Source of the DNA: CBDFKU01 sp965248975
GTDB lineage: Bacteria; Chloroflexota; Dehalococcoidia; Lucifugimonadales; JAGWBF01
Assembly: GCA_965248975.1 (NCBI GenBank)
Contig: CBDFKU010000020.1
Coordinates: 434,001 to 498,000 of the forward strand
Direction of reading: 5' to 3'
Length of the DNA stretch: 64,000 nt
Of the stretch, positions 33,312 to 42,161 are shown piece by piece (position 1 is the stretch's first letter; the number at the start of each line of letters is the position of its first letter). The translations under genes and the position numbers were made by a program. The notes beneath the pieces are model-generated. The model ran no database searches, was not told where the DNA came from, and worked only from the letters and a program-made list of their open reading frames with translations.

Positions 33312-33408
33312 GGATTACAAGGGCCATTCCTATCTGGCTGGGCACGAGTATAGCATCGGCCCAAGGGGCAGTCAACGGCGAAGCCCGCCATGAAACGGCT
33401 CATTCAAT

Positions 33409-33440
33409 CGTAACCGAGACTAGGCGTAACCGAGACTAGG
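33409..33440. repeat. 16-bp tandem duplication
   Basis: CGTAACCGAGACTAGG occurs twice head to tail (33409-33424 and 33425-33440). The Fic stop codon lies within the second unit. Confidence 0.7.
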
Positions 33441-34608
33441 CCACGGTTTTCTGTTCGATCTCCTTTGGTGTGCCCTGGATCGTATCGAGGATTTCTTCCG
33501 ACCAGAATATCTTCGGCCAGGTACCCTCTATCTCCTTCAGCACTCCGTGATCCACCAGTCTCTCCAGGATCCTTCTTGCGCCAGCCTGAGTTATTCCGAG
33601 GATCGCAACTGCTTTCGGCGTTGTCATGTAAGCAGAGGCGAATAATTCTTCAACCAATCGAAGGGTGTTTGCCGTCTCGTGCTTGTCTTGTAGCAGCCTT
33701 TTGTATTGCTCCTGCAGGTCTCTTAGGCGCCTAACTCGGCGGAGGGCATCGATAGACTGTTCCGTGACCCCTTGCAGAAAGTAGTCCAACCATGGGCCCC
33801 AGTTGCCGGTTGCGCTCACGTTGAGCAGCTGTTCATAATACCGGTCCCTATTACTTTCGAAGTATGCACTGAGGTACAACAGTGGCGTACTCAGGACCTG
33901 TTTAGCGCAGAGGAACAGCACAATCAGCAGCCGGCCTACGAGGCCATTGCCATCCAGATAAGGATGAATCGCCTCGAACTGATAGTGCATTAGAGCGCAC
34001 TGGATCAAAGGTGGGACCTTACCCGATTCGTTTACGAAATGCTCCCAGTCGAGCATTAGCTCCCGGATATAGCTCGCCGGAGGAGGGATGAATCTGGGGT
34101 CCCCAATGGAAGTCCCTTCAGAGCCGATCCAAACCTGCTCACTTCTGAGAACACCCGGTTGTTTCTCCCGCCCGCGCACCCCGCGAAGTAGACGCTCGTG
34201 CAGTTGATTGACCAACCGCAAGGAGATGGGGAGCTCATCGAGCAGTTCAAGGCCGGTTTCAACGGCACGGATGTAGTTAGCTACTTCGACAACATCTTTT
34301 CTCTGAACACCCGACGCTTCGAACATGAACAGGTCGGATAGGCTCGCCTGAGTTCCCTCAATCCTGGATGAGAGCACAGCTTCTCGTCGCATGAAGGGTC
34401 TAACCAATAAGTGCGGATTAGGGATTGTCTCACCGGCACCTGCCAGGGTCGCCACTGCTCTCGATGCTTCGTCAAGCCGGTTTATCAGGCTTGAATCGAT
34501 GTTAACTTCACGTGGAACCGGGTCAGGTACAAAGGCCTTCAGGCCATCGCTGATGGGCACGAGTTGACCGCATGGGGTACCCTCCAATAGCTGCATAGCT
34601 ATAGACAA
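33436..34608 (-). CDS. Fic family protein (AMPylase-type), class II
   Basis: 390 aa. The Fic core motif is HPYLDGNGLVGR (215-226): the catalytic His, the Gly-Asn-Gly and the last Arg are kept, but the first Arg of the canonical HPFxxGNGRxxR is Leu. An inhibitory helix motif (S/T)xxxE(G/N) is present N-terminally as SSRIEG (80-85), which defines class II, self-inhibited Fic proteins. The C-terminal part (VEELFASAYMTTPKAVAILGITQAGARRILERL) is a winged-helix DNA-binding domain. Such proteins modify target proteins with AMP and often autoregulate; palindromes upstream fit that. It is AT-richer than its neighbours, suggesting transfer. Confidence 0.9.
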   Translation of the reverse strand: MSIAMQLLEGTPCGQLVPISDGLKAFVPDPVPREVNIDSSLINRLDEASRAVATLAGAGETIPNPHLLVRPFMRREAVLSSRIEGTQASLSDLFMFEASGVQRKDVVEVANYIRAVETGLELLDELPISLRLVNQLHERLLRGVRGREKQPGVLRSEQVWIGSEGTSIGDPRFIPPPASYIRELMLDWEHFVNESGKVPPLIQCALMHYQFEAIHPYLDGNGLVGRLLIVLFLCAKQVLSTPLLYLSAYFESNRDRYYEQLLNVSATGNWGPWLDYFLQGVTEQSIDALRRVRRLRDLQEQYKRLLQDKHETANTLRLVEELFASAYMTTPKAVAILGITQAGARRILERLVDHGVLKEIEGTWPKIFWSEEILDTIQGTPKEIEQKTVA

Positions 34609-34632
34609 CTCCAGTTTGCTTTCTACACCAAC

Positions 34633-34689
34633 ATGATACTTATTGGCATAATAGTATCATATAGATACTTCTCTGGGCAATCGTATCAT
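34633..34689 (-). promoter_or_regulatory. Cluster of palindromic half-sites upstream of the Fic gene
   Basis: Four half-sites of the type GATACT/AGTATC lie 24-80 nt upstream of the Fic start: ATGATACT (34633-34640), AGTATCAT (34653-34660), GATACT (34664-34669) and GTATCAT (34683-34689). The first two form a perfect inverted repeat with a 12-nt spacer, the second and third one with 5 nt. The set overlaps a possible promoter (TTGCCC-N18-TACTAT, minus strand). Confidence 0.5.
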
Positions 34690-34828
34690 TTACATGAGGG
34701 TTTGCAACTGGAGTTTTGAATTACTATATCTATCCCGGGATGGTCTCACTGTACCCAAGATTTAGTATCGATTGAACGGATACCCTAATATTCTCAACGC
34801 ACCGCACGTGTCCCGTCCAAATTGCGCC

Positions 34829-35632
34829 CTACACCCCCGTGTGGGGCGTGGCCAGGCCCCCGCCGTCCACGGGCAGCGCCACCCCGGTGATCCAGCGGGC
34901 CTCGTCGCTGGCCAGGAACACCGTCGCCCAGGCCACGTCCCATGCCGTGCCCTCGATGCCTAGCGGGGTCAGGTCCAGGGTGCGCAGTCGTCCCTCGTCC
35001 GACTGGTGCCTGGCCAGCAGAGGAGTGTCGATGCTGCCGGGGACGACGCAGTTCACCCGGACGCCGTCCCGGCCGTGCTGGGCCGCCATCGTGGTGGTCA
35101 GGGCGATGACGCCGCCCTTGGCGGTGTTGTAGTGCACCTGGGAGCTCCGGCCGGCCCGCAGTGCGCCGTCGGAGGAGATGTTGACGACGGAGCCGCCACC
35201 GCTCTCCATGATCCTGGGTATGGCGAACTTGCTGGTAAGCATCATGCCTTTGAGGTTCACCGAGAGCACCTGGTCCCAGTCCCCCTCGGGGGTTTCCACC
35301 ACCGAGCCGCCCTTTAGCAGGATACCCACGTTGTTGACCAGGATGTGCAGCCCTCCATAGCGCTCCACTGCGGCCTGGGCCATGCCCCTACAGTCGGCGG
35401 CCACCGTCACGTCGCCGCCGTAGACGGACGCCTCCCCACCCTCGGCACGGATGGCTGTCAGGGTTTCCTCGGCCCGCTGGACCACCCGGTCCACCAGCAG
35501 GACTCTTGCTCCTTGCCGCGCCAGGACCATGGAGATGGCCTGGCCGGTGCCCATCTTCGGCGGCGGCCCGCTGGGCCCGGCGCCGGTAACGACGGCTACC
35601 TTGCCCTCCAACCTGCTGCCTCTTTCTTGCAC
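34829..35632 (-). CDS. SDR family oxidoreductase
   Basis: 267-aa short-chain dehydrogenase/reductase. The NAD(P)-binding motif is VVTGAGPSGPPPKMGTGQA (an extended TGxxxGxG with an insertion), NNVG in LVNNVGILLKG, catalytic Ser in VVNISSDGAL, and Tyr/Lys in HYNTAKGGV; the C-terminal GVALPVDGGGLATP is typical of classical SDRs. The extra residues in the glycine loop are also seen in some hydroxysteroid-type SDRs. An MFS transporter gene lies 38 nt upstream on the same strand, hence a possible uptake-and-oxidation unit. Confidence 0.9.
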   Translation of the reverse strand: MQERGSRLEGKVAVVTGAGPSGPPPKMGTGQAISMVLARQGARVLLVDRVVQRAEETLTAIRAEGGEASVYGGDVTVAADCRGMAQAAVERYGGLHILVNNVGILLKGGSVVETPEGDWDQVLSVNLKGMMLTSKFAIPRIMESGGGSVVNISSDGALRAGRSSQVHYNTAKGGVIALTTTMAAQHGRDGVRVNCVVPGSIDTPLLARHQSDEGRLRTLDLTPLGIEGTAWDVAWATVFLASDEARWITGVALPVDGGGLATPHTGV

Positions 35633-35670
35633 GTGTTCCTCCTACCGCTGGATCGGGGGTTTTCGCCACT

Positions 35671-36993
35671 CTAGTCGGGCGGGTCCGGCCTGTCAACGAT
35701 GGCCTGGAGCCTGGCTGGCTGCTTCCGTGGTGGTCGGGCGAAGGTGAGCCCCACCGCGGCCACGAAGCACATGCAGGCGAATAGGGCGAAGGCGTTGCGG
35801 TAGCTGTCGAAGGAGTCGTGGATGACCCCGGCCACGATTGGAGCGAGGGCCATGGGGATTGTACGGAAAAGGCCCGAGAGGCCGATGATGGAGCCCACAT
35901 ACCTCCTGCCGAAGTAGTCGCCCCATACCTGGTTCCCTATCTGTGCTTCCCCGATGGTGGTCACCCCCAGGGGCACCAAGGCGATGTACAGGTACACTAC
36001 CGAGGCGTCTCCCAACAGGGTGACGATGGCGATGCTTACCCCGTACAGCGCCGCTATGATGGGGAGGAGGAACCGGACGGGCCAGAGCTGACCCGAAGCG
36101 CCCCAGAGGAAGGCACCGATCAGAACGCCCAAGCCGAAGACGCTCACCAACCGAGATGCTGTGCCGGTGGAGATTCCCAGCTCGGTGAAATAGGGATGCA
36201 TCACGGCCAGGATGGTCAACGAAGGGAAGGCCGTGAGCACGAGGCTCCCGGTCATGAGCCAGAATACACGCGTGCGGACTGCTTCCTTGAGGCTCCAGCT
36301 TACGTCGACGACCTCCCTGGTCGAGACGGGTCCCGCCGGCGCCGATGGCTCTGACGAGGTCCCAGCGGTCACCCCATCGGGGGACAGGCCCATGTCCTCG
36401 GGCCGGCGTCTTATTATGAGCCACGCCAGGGGCGTGGGCACCAGAACAATAACCGTGCCAAAGATTAGCCAGACCGCGCGCCAGTCCCGCCAGTCGACTA
36501 TCTCCTGGGCCAGCATGGGAAAGATCAGCCCAGAAGTGGCCGCCGCGACAGAGAAGCTGGCGAAGGCAATGCTCCGCCTTCGGATGAACCAGTTGGCCGC
36601 CACTGCCGGGCCGCCCACCCGCCACATCGCCGCCCCGGACAGGCCCAGCCCGCCCCCATACAGTAGATAGAACTGCCAGAGGACTTCGACCTGGGAGGCG
36701 CCCATTACCGTCAGACCGTAGAGGAGCAGGCTGAAGGTCATGACGGCCCGAGCGCCGTAGCGGTCCACCATGATCCCAAGCAGCGGAGCGAATATAGCCG
36801 ACAAGACCCCGGAGAAGGCCAGGACACCCAGCATCTGGGAATGGGACGTATCGAATTCCTCGGCCATGGGGTCCAGCAGGACAGTGTAGGTCCAGTGGCT
36901 CGACCCGGCCGAGAAGAACAGGGCCATCGCGGTGATCACCAGCACCCACCAGCCGTAGAAGACCCTGGGGTGTTGTCTCATGACCGGCCCCAT
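35671..36993 (-). CDS. MFS transporter
   Basis: 440 aa with twelve hydrophobic segments. The MFS signature between TM2 and TM3 reads GIMVDRYGARAVMT, and the RRRPEDMGLSPDG cytoplasmic loop between the halves is typical of monocarboxylate/oxalate-formate-type (MCT/OFA-like) carriers; FYGWWVLVITAMALFFSAG at the start supports this group. ATG 36993 or ATG 36981 (RQHPRVFYGWW) may be used. A long frame in another register (35693-36997) is a shadow. It shares an operon with the SDR. Confidence 0.9.
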   Translation of the reverse strand: MGPVMRQHPRVFYGWWVLVITAMALFFSAGSSHWTYTVLLDPMAEEFDTSHSQMLGVLAFSGVLSAIFAPLLGIMVDRYGARAVMTFSLLLYGLTVMGASQVEVLWQFYLLYGGGLGLSGAAMWRVGGPAVAANWFIRRRSIAFASFSVAAATSGLIFPMLAQEIVDWRDWRAVWLIFGTVIVLVPTPLAWLIIRRRPEDMGLSPDGVTAGTSSEPSAPAGPVSTREVVDVSWSLKEAVRTRVFWLMTGSLVLTAFPSLTILAVMHPYFTELGISTGTASRLVSVFGLGVLIGAFLWGASGQLWPVRFLLPIIAALYGVSIAIVTLLGDASVVYLYIALVPLGVTTIGEAQIGNQVWGDYFGRRYVGSIIGLSGLFRTIPMALAPIVAGVIHDSFDSYRNAFALFACMCFVAAVGLTFARPPRKQPARLQAIVDRPDPPD

Positions 36994-37091
36994 ACACCGG
37001 CGGGGATAGCTCTATCGGACACGCTCCTGAACGACTTCACGGCTTCGCATTATGAGAGGGTCGCCGGGGGAAGACAAGGCTTTCGGCCGCG

Positions 37092-37121
37092 TTGACAACC
37101 CAGGCTGGGTCGGTTTATTCT
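37092..37121 (+). promoter_or_regulatory. Promoter of the amidohydrolase cluster
   Basis: Consensus TTGACA (37092-37097), 18-nt spacer, TATTCT (37116-37121). Transcription would start near 37128, 80 nt before the first amidohydrolase. Confidence 0.5.
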
Positions 37122-37207
37122 AAACACCAGAAAAGATCGGCCCTTTCAGTAGCCGGCCGTAGCTTATTCCGTACCGCCCCCACGAGTCACTTCCACGGAG
37201 GGATTCT

Positions 37208-38329
37208 ATGGGTAACTACCGGGTTATCTCGGCGGACGACCACATCTTCGAGCCACCCGACCTCTGGATCTCCCGCCTGGGTCACAAATACGGCGATCGG
37301 GTTCCTCGAATCGTCAGGACAGAGGACGGCGGCGACTGGTGGGTCACCGACGGGATAAAGGGCCAGCCCATCTCCGCGGCCTCTCTGACCGGAGAGCGGT
37401 TCGAAGGTGCCGACCGCCTGTCCCTCAGCGACCTGGAAGAGCACGTCAGGCCCGGCGCATACGACCCAGGGGAACGCCTGAAGGATATGGAGTTGGACGG
37501 CGTGGATATGAGCATCCTCTACCCCAACGCCGGATTCCTGATGTACTGGGTCCCGGACACCGAGTTCCTGAATGAAGTTTTCCAGACCTACAACGACTGG
37601 ATCGCAGAGTACTGCCAACCCTATCCGAAAAAGCTGATCGGCATCGGGATGCTGAACCTGGACGACGTGGAGTGGGCAGTCACAGAGCTTGAGCGATGCC
37701 ATAAGCTAGGGCTCTCGGGCGCCCTGATCCCTGTGGCCGTGGGCACGGGCAAGACCTACGACTCCCCCGAGTACGAACCCTTCTGGGCCGCGGCTCAGGA
37801 CCTGGGCATACCCCTCTCGGTGCACGCCGGCACCAACCGCGTGAACGACCGCAGCCTGGTAGTAGAGCCCGACAGCTTCTCGGCCGACGCCAACTGTAAC
37901 GTCGATAACTGGGCCCGGTCCGCCCTTTCCCAGCTGATTTTCTCCGGGGTATTCGAGCGCTATCCGAAGCTACAGGTGGGATCGGTGGAGTTCGATCTGT
38001 CGTGGGCCGCCACCTTCCTGCAACGCATGGACTACACTTACACCCAGATGGCCCAGAGGACCCACTGGCATCGGTTCAAGGGGGACGCCCTGCCCAGCGA
38101 CTACTTCCACCGGAACGTCTTTATGGGCTTCCAGGAAGACGGGCTGGGCGTCAGGCTGCGGGACATTATCGGAGTCGACAAGCTGCAGTGGGGCTCGGAC
38201 TACCCTCACCAGGAGTCCACCTTCCCCAGGAGCCAGCAGATCCTCAACGAGATCCTGGCCGACTGCACCGAGGAAGAGAAGGCAAAGATCGCCGGGGGCA
38301 ACGCCGCCCGAGTCTACCACCTGGACTAG
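37208..38329 (+). CDS. Amidohydrolase family (Amidohydro_2) protein, tandem copy 1
   Basis: 373-aa TIM-barrel hydrolase or decarboxylase of the PF04909 type. The N-terminal ISADDHIFEPPDLW holds the first metal-ligand residues (D and H), SVHAGTN the barrel histidine, and WGSDYPHQESTFP the conserved Asp and His near the C-terminus. Preceded by a good GGAGGG ribosome-binding site. It is the first of four full-length paralogues of exactly the same length; copies 1 and 2 share GGDWWVTDG, copies 3 and 4 GGDWWFCDG. Relatives in marine Chloroflexota are numerous and mostly uncharacterised. Confidence 0.9.
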   Translation: MGNYRVISADDHIFEPPDLWISRLGHKYGDRVPRIVRTEDGGDWWVTDGIKGQPISAASLTGERFEGADRLSLSDLEEHVRPGAYDPGERLKDMELDGVDMSILYPNAGFLMYWVPDTEFLNEVFQTYNDWIAEYCQPYPKKLIGIGMLNLDDVEWAVTELERCHKLGLSGALIPVAVGTGKTYDSPEYEPFWAAAQDLGIPLSVHAGTNRVNDRSLVVEPDSFSADANCNVDNWARSALSQLIFSGVFERYPKLQVGSVEFDLSWAATFLQRMDYTYTQMAQRTHWHRFKGDALPSDYFHRNVFMGFQEDGLGVRLRDIIGVDKLQWGSDYPHQESTFPRSQQILNEILADCTEEEKAKIAGGNAARVYHLD

Positions 38330-38378
38330 CACCCGCCAGGATGATTTGATAGGTTTGCTCTAAGGAGGAGAGAAGGTC

Positions 38379-38454
38379 CCTTCCCCCTTGATCGGGGAAG
38401 GTTGGGATGGGGGTGGACCGCCCCCAACTTAATCCTCCCCCGCAGAGGGGGAGG
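38379..38454. repeat. Cluster of palindromes between amidohydrolases 1 and 2
   Basis: Three hairpins in a row: CCTTCCCC/GGGGAAGG (38379-38401), GTTGGG with CCCCCAAC (38401-38428), and CCTCCCCC-GCAGA-GGGGGAGG (38434-38454). The last is the same type as 27015-27037. They sit in the longest gap of the cluster. Confidence 0.6.
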
Positions 38455-38528
38455 AGACTAACGGAACCCCTGCTTTCCTACAATGACACTACAGTGACAC
38501 TACAGTTTAGACTTTAGGGAGGACAATC

Positions 38529-39650
38529 TTGGGTAACTACAAGATCATTTCGGGCGACGAGCACATGTTCGAGCCGGCCGACCTGTGGACCAAGGTCCTG
38601 GGGAGCAAGTTCGGCGACCGTGTGCCTCGAATCGTTAGGACCGAAAACGGCGGCGACTGGTGGGTCACCGACGGGCTGAAGGGACAGCCCATATCCTCGG
38701 GCAGCATGACCGGGGAGAGGTTCGAGGGTGTCGAGCGCCTGTCGCTGAACGACCTGGCGGAGCACGTCAGGCCCGGCGCATACGATACCGACGCGAGGGT
38801 CAAGGACATGGAGATGGACGGCGTCGACGCCAGCGTCATCTTCCCCAATGCCGGGTTTCTGATGTACTCGGTGACGGATTCGGACCTGCTGAACCCCGTG
38901 TTCGGCGTCTACAACGACTTCATCGCAGAGCAGCGCAAGACCTACCCTGGCCGCCTGAACGGCGTCGGCATGCTCACCCTGGACGACATCCCATGGGCCA
39001 TCAAAGAGATGGAGAAGTGCCAGAAGCAGGGTCTGCCCGCTGTCATGATCCCGGTGTACTACCCTCCAGACAAGTCCTACAGCCTGCCGATGTACGAGCC
39101 CTTCTGGGCCGCCGCAGAGGACCTGGGCATGGCCCTGTGCATGCACACCGGCACCATCAGGGGCGGGCAGCCCAACCGGCCCGCCGACGCCGAGACCTCC
39201 ATGCCAGAGCAGGCCTGTACCGGTGACTACTGGATCCGCCTTTCCCTCGGCCAGCTCATCTTCGGCGGCGTGTTCGAGCGGCACCCTGACCTTCAGGTGG
39301 TGTCGGTGGAGCACGAGCTGTCCTGGGCTCCCTTCTTCCTACAGAAGATGGACTACACCTACACCCAGCTCGCCCAGCGGGAGCACTGGCACCGGTTCAA
39401 CGAGGATATGCTGCCCAGCGACTACTTCCACCGCAACATCTCCCTGGGAGTCCAGGAGGACGCCATCGGCATCCAGCTTCGGAACGTAATAGGGGTGGAC
39501 AACATCCAGTGGGGTTCTGACTACCCCCACCAGGAATCCACCTTCCCCCGTAGCCGTGAGATCCTTGGCGAGATCCTGTCCGACTGCACAGAGGACGAGA
39601 GGGCCAAGATCGCCGGGGGCAACGCTGCCCGGGTATACCGTCTGGGGTAG
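38529..39650 (+). CDS. Amidohydrolase family protein, tandem copy 2
   Basis: 373 aa, alignable with copy 1 without gaps by eye. Metal residues appear as ISGDEHMFEPADLW (a D-to-E change next to the His), CMHTGT and WGSDYPHQESTFP. It differs most from the others in the middle (VYYPPDKSYSLPMYEPFWAAAEDLGMALCMHTGT), where the substrate pocket is expected. The start is a TTG at 38529, with AGGGAGG upstream. The DEH in place of DDH may change the metal site and should be noted when assigning activity. Confidence 0.9.
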   Translation: MGNYKIISGDEHMFEPADLWTKVLGSKFGDRVPRIVRTENGGDWWVTDGLKGQPISSGSMTGERFEGVERLSLNDLAEHVRPGAYDTDARVKDMEMDGVDASVIFPNAGFLMYSVTDSDLLNPVFGVYNDFIAEQRKTYPGRLNGVGMLTLDDIPWAIKEMEKCQKQGLPAVMIPVYYPPDKSYSLPMYEPFWAAAEDLGMALCMHTGTIRGGQPNRPADAETSMPEQACTGDYWIRLSLGQLIFGGVFERHPDLQVVSVEHELSWAPFFLQKMDYTYTQLAQREHWHRFNEDMLPSDYFHRNISLGVQEDAIGIQLRNVIGVDNIQWGSDYPHQESTFPRSREILGEILSDCTEDERAKIAGGNAARVYRLG

Positions 39651-39739
39651 CTGCTCCGGGTTTCGTGGCTCTTGCTACTGTCGGCGGGGTCACCCTGCCG
39701 TGATCGGACTGCTAACCTCACAACAGGGAGGGACGGTTC

Positions 39740-40861
39740 ATGAGTAGTTACAGGGTCATCTCCAGCGACGACCACATGTTCGAGCCACCGGACCTCTGGA
39801 CGGCCCCCCTGGGCACCAAGTACGGTGACCGTACGCCTCATATCGAGAGGACCGAAGAGGGCGGCGACTGGTGGTTCTGCGACGGCACCAAGGGCCAACC
39901 TATCGCCTCCGGCACCCTGACGGGGCAGAGGTTCGAAGGGGTCGATGGCCTCTTCCTGGACGACACCGAAGAGCGCCTCAGGCCGGGATCCCACGATCCC
40001 GACGCCCGGATAAAGGACATGGACCTGGACGGCGTCGACGCCAGCGTCATCTACACCAACGCCGGGTTCATGATGTACCGCGCCCCCGACACCCGGTTGC
40101 TCAACGACGTGTGCGCGGTGTACAACGACTGGATCGCCGAGCACTGCAAGACCCATCCCAAGAGGCTCAAGGGCATCGGCATGCTGAACGTCGACGACGT
40201 TCAGCATGCCGTGAGAGAGCTGGAGCGATGCCACAAGCTGGGGCTCTCGGGCGCCCTGATGCCTGTTTTCCCCCTTCAAGGAAGGGCCTACGACCTGCCC
40301 GACTACGAACCCTTCTGGGCCGCGGCTGAGGACCTGGGCATGCCCCTCTCGGTGCACGCCGGCACCCAACGGGCCGGGTACCTGGAGCGAGCCATCGAGG
40401 ACGGAGCCAGTTCGCCCGTTCGGAGCAGCAACAACGACTACTCGGTGAGGGTCACCCTGGCCCAGATGATCCTGAGCGGCGTCTTCGAGCGCCACCCCGG
40501 CCTACAGGTAGGATCAGTGGAGCAGGACCTGGCCTGGGCGGCTCATTTCGTACAGAAGATGGATTACGGCTACACCTTCCTCGGCCCGAGGGAAGGCTGG
40601 CACCGTTTCAACGAGGACATGCTGCCCAGCGATTACTTTCGGCGCAACGTGTTCATGGGCTTCCAGGAAGACGAGCTGGGAGTCCGGCTGCGGGACGTCA
40701 TCGGGGTGGAGACCCTGCAATGGGGCTCCGACTACCCTCACCAAGAGTCCACCTTCCCCCGCAGCCGTCAGATCCTGGACGAAATCCTGGCCGACTGCAC
40801 CGAAGAAGAGAAAGTCAAGATCGCCGGGGGCAACGCCGCCCGGGTATACCACCTGGACTAG
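39740..40861 (+). CDS. Amidohydrolase family protein, tandem copy 3
   Basis: 373 aa, with ISSDDHMFEPPDLW, SVHAGTQ and WGSDYPHQESTFP. In the central region it resembles copy 1 (ELERCHKLGLSGAL, the DYEPFWAAAEDLGMPLSVHAGT stretch), at the N-terminus copy 4 (GGDWWFCDG), which looks mosaic. GGGAGGG precedes the ATG. Pocket-region differences from copies 1, 2 and 4 are concentrated in 185-235 (FPLQGRAYDLPDYEPF, QRAGYLERAIEDGASSPVR). Confidence 0.9.
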   Translation: MSSYRVISSDDHMFEPPDLWTAPLGTKYGDRTPHIERTEEGGDWWFCDGTKGQPIASGTLTGQRFEGVDGLFLDDTEERLRPGSHDPDARIKDMDLDGVDASVIYTNAGFMMYRAPDTRLLNDVCAVYNDWIAEHCKTHPKRLKGIGMLNVDDVQHAVRELERCHKLGLSGALMPVFPLQGRAYDLPDYEPFWAAAEDLGMPLSVHAGTQRAGYLERAIEDGASSPVRSSNNDYSVRVTLAQMILSGVFERHPGLQVGSVEQDLAWAAHFVQKMDYGYTFLGPREGWHRFNEDMLPSDYFRRNVFMGFQEDELGVRLRDVIGVETLQWGSDYPHQESTFPRSRQILDEILADCTEEEKVKIAGGNAARVYHLD

Positions 40862-40894
40862 TCCCCTTACTCCTCAAAAGCCGGGAGGACTGCA

Positions 40895-42016
40895 ATGGGT
40901 AGCTACCGCGTCATATCCAGCGACGACCACATGTTCGAGCCTCCGGACCTGTGGACTCGTCCCCTGGGGGCCAAGTACGGCGACCGCACGCCCCAGATCC
41001 TCCGGACCAAGGAAGGCGGCGACTGGTGGTTCTGCGATGGCGTCAAGGGGCAGCCCCTGGCCTCCGGTACCCTTACGGGGATCCGGTTCGAGGACATAGA
41101 AAGGCTGACCTTCGACGATATAGAGGAGCGGGTCCGGCCCGGCGGTTACGATCCCGACGCTCGCGTTAATGACATGGACCATGACGGCGTCGACGCCAGC
41201 GTCATATATCCCAACGCCGGCTTCATGATGTACGACGTGCCCGACACCCAGCTCCTCAACGATGTCTTCCAGGTATACAACGACTGGATCTCCGAGCACT
41301 GCAAGTCCTACCCCGAGCGCCTCAAGGGCATCGCCATGATCAACCTGGACGACGTCCGGTGGGGAGTCGAGGAGCTTGAGCGGTGCCACCGGCTGGGCCT
41401 TTCGGGTGCCCTGATCTCCGTCTTCCCGCCTCCCCACAGGGGGTATAATCTGCCAGACTACGACCCCTTCTGGGCTGCCGCCCAGGACCTGGGCATGCCC
41501 CTCTCCATGCACGTGGGCACCAACCGGGCGTGGGAGGCAAAGGGTATGGAGGACGCAGGCCAGCGTCCCGCCGAGCAGTCCTGCAACCTGGACTACTACG
41601 TGCGCATGACCTTGGCCCAGATGATACTGAACGGGGTCTTCGAGCGCTTCCCCGGACTCCAGGTCGGCTCCGTCGAGAACGATGTGGCCTGGGCCGGTCA
41701 CCTCTTACGGAAGATGGACTACACCTACACCCAGAGGGCCCAGTTTGAAGGTTGGCATCGCTACAAAGAAGACATGCTACCCAGCGACTACTTCCGCCGC
41801 AACGTCTTCCTGGGCTTCCAGGAAGACGACCTGGGTGTCAGGTTGCGGGACTTCATCGGGGTGGACAACCTGCAGTGGGGCTCCGACTACCCTCACCAGG
41901 AGTCCACCTTCCCCCGCAGTCGCCAGATCCTCGACCAGATCCTCGCCGACTGCACCGACGAGGAGAAGGCCAAGATCGCCGGGGGCAACGCCGCCCGGAT
42001 ATACCACATCGAATAA
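40895..42016 (+). CDS. Amidohydrolase family protein, tandem copy 4
   Basis: 373 aa, only 33 nt after copy 3 and preceded by GGGAGGA. Metal-site segments ISSDDHMFEPPDLW, SMHVGTN and WGSDYPHQESTFP are intact. The pocket region reads FPPPHRGYNLPDYDPFW. Of the four it is the closest relative of copy 3 at the N-terminus. The tight spacing suggests cotranscription of copies 3 and 4, possibly of all four from the promoter at 37092. Confidence 0.9.
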   Translation: MGSYRVISSDDHMFEPPDLWTRPLGAKYGDRTPQILRTKEGGDWWFCDGVKGQPLASGTLTGIRFEDIERLTFDDIEERVRPGGYDPDARVNDMDHDGVDASVIYPNAGFMMYDVPDTQLLNDVFQVYNDWISEHCKSYPERLKGIAMINLDDVRWGVEELERCHRLGLSGALISVFPPPHRGYNLPDYDPFWAAAQDLGMPLSMHVGTNRAWEAKGMEDAGQRPAEQSCNLDYYVRMTLAQMILNGVFERFPGLQVGSVENDVAWAGHLLRKMDYTYTQRAQFEGWHRYKEDMLPSDYFRRNVFLGFQEDDLGVRLRDFIGVDNLQWGSDYPHQESTFPRSRQILDQILADCTDEEKAKIAGGNAARIYHIE

Positions 42017-42161
42017 GGGCCTTCTTTCGCCATTGCGCCCGGTCCCGAATATCGTTCTGAACCCGCCCGGCGCGTGTGAAGAGTCCGTCTGCGGTTGACT
42101 TTCATCCTTCGTCCGAACCCGATCTCGTAGAATCCCAGATCATCCTGATGGAGGTGCCGAC

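Noticed and set aside
35693..36997. 434-codon frame overlapping the MFS transporter in another register
   Set aside because: Arg/Gly/Pro-rich translation without hydrophobic helices, whereas the other frame shows twelve.
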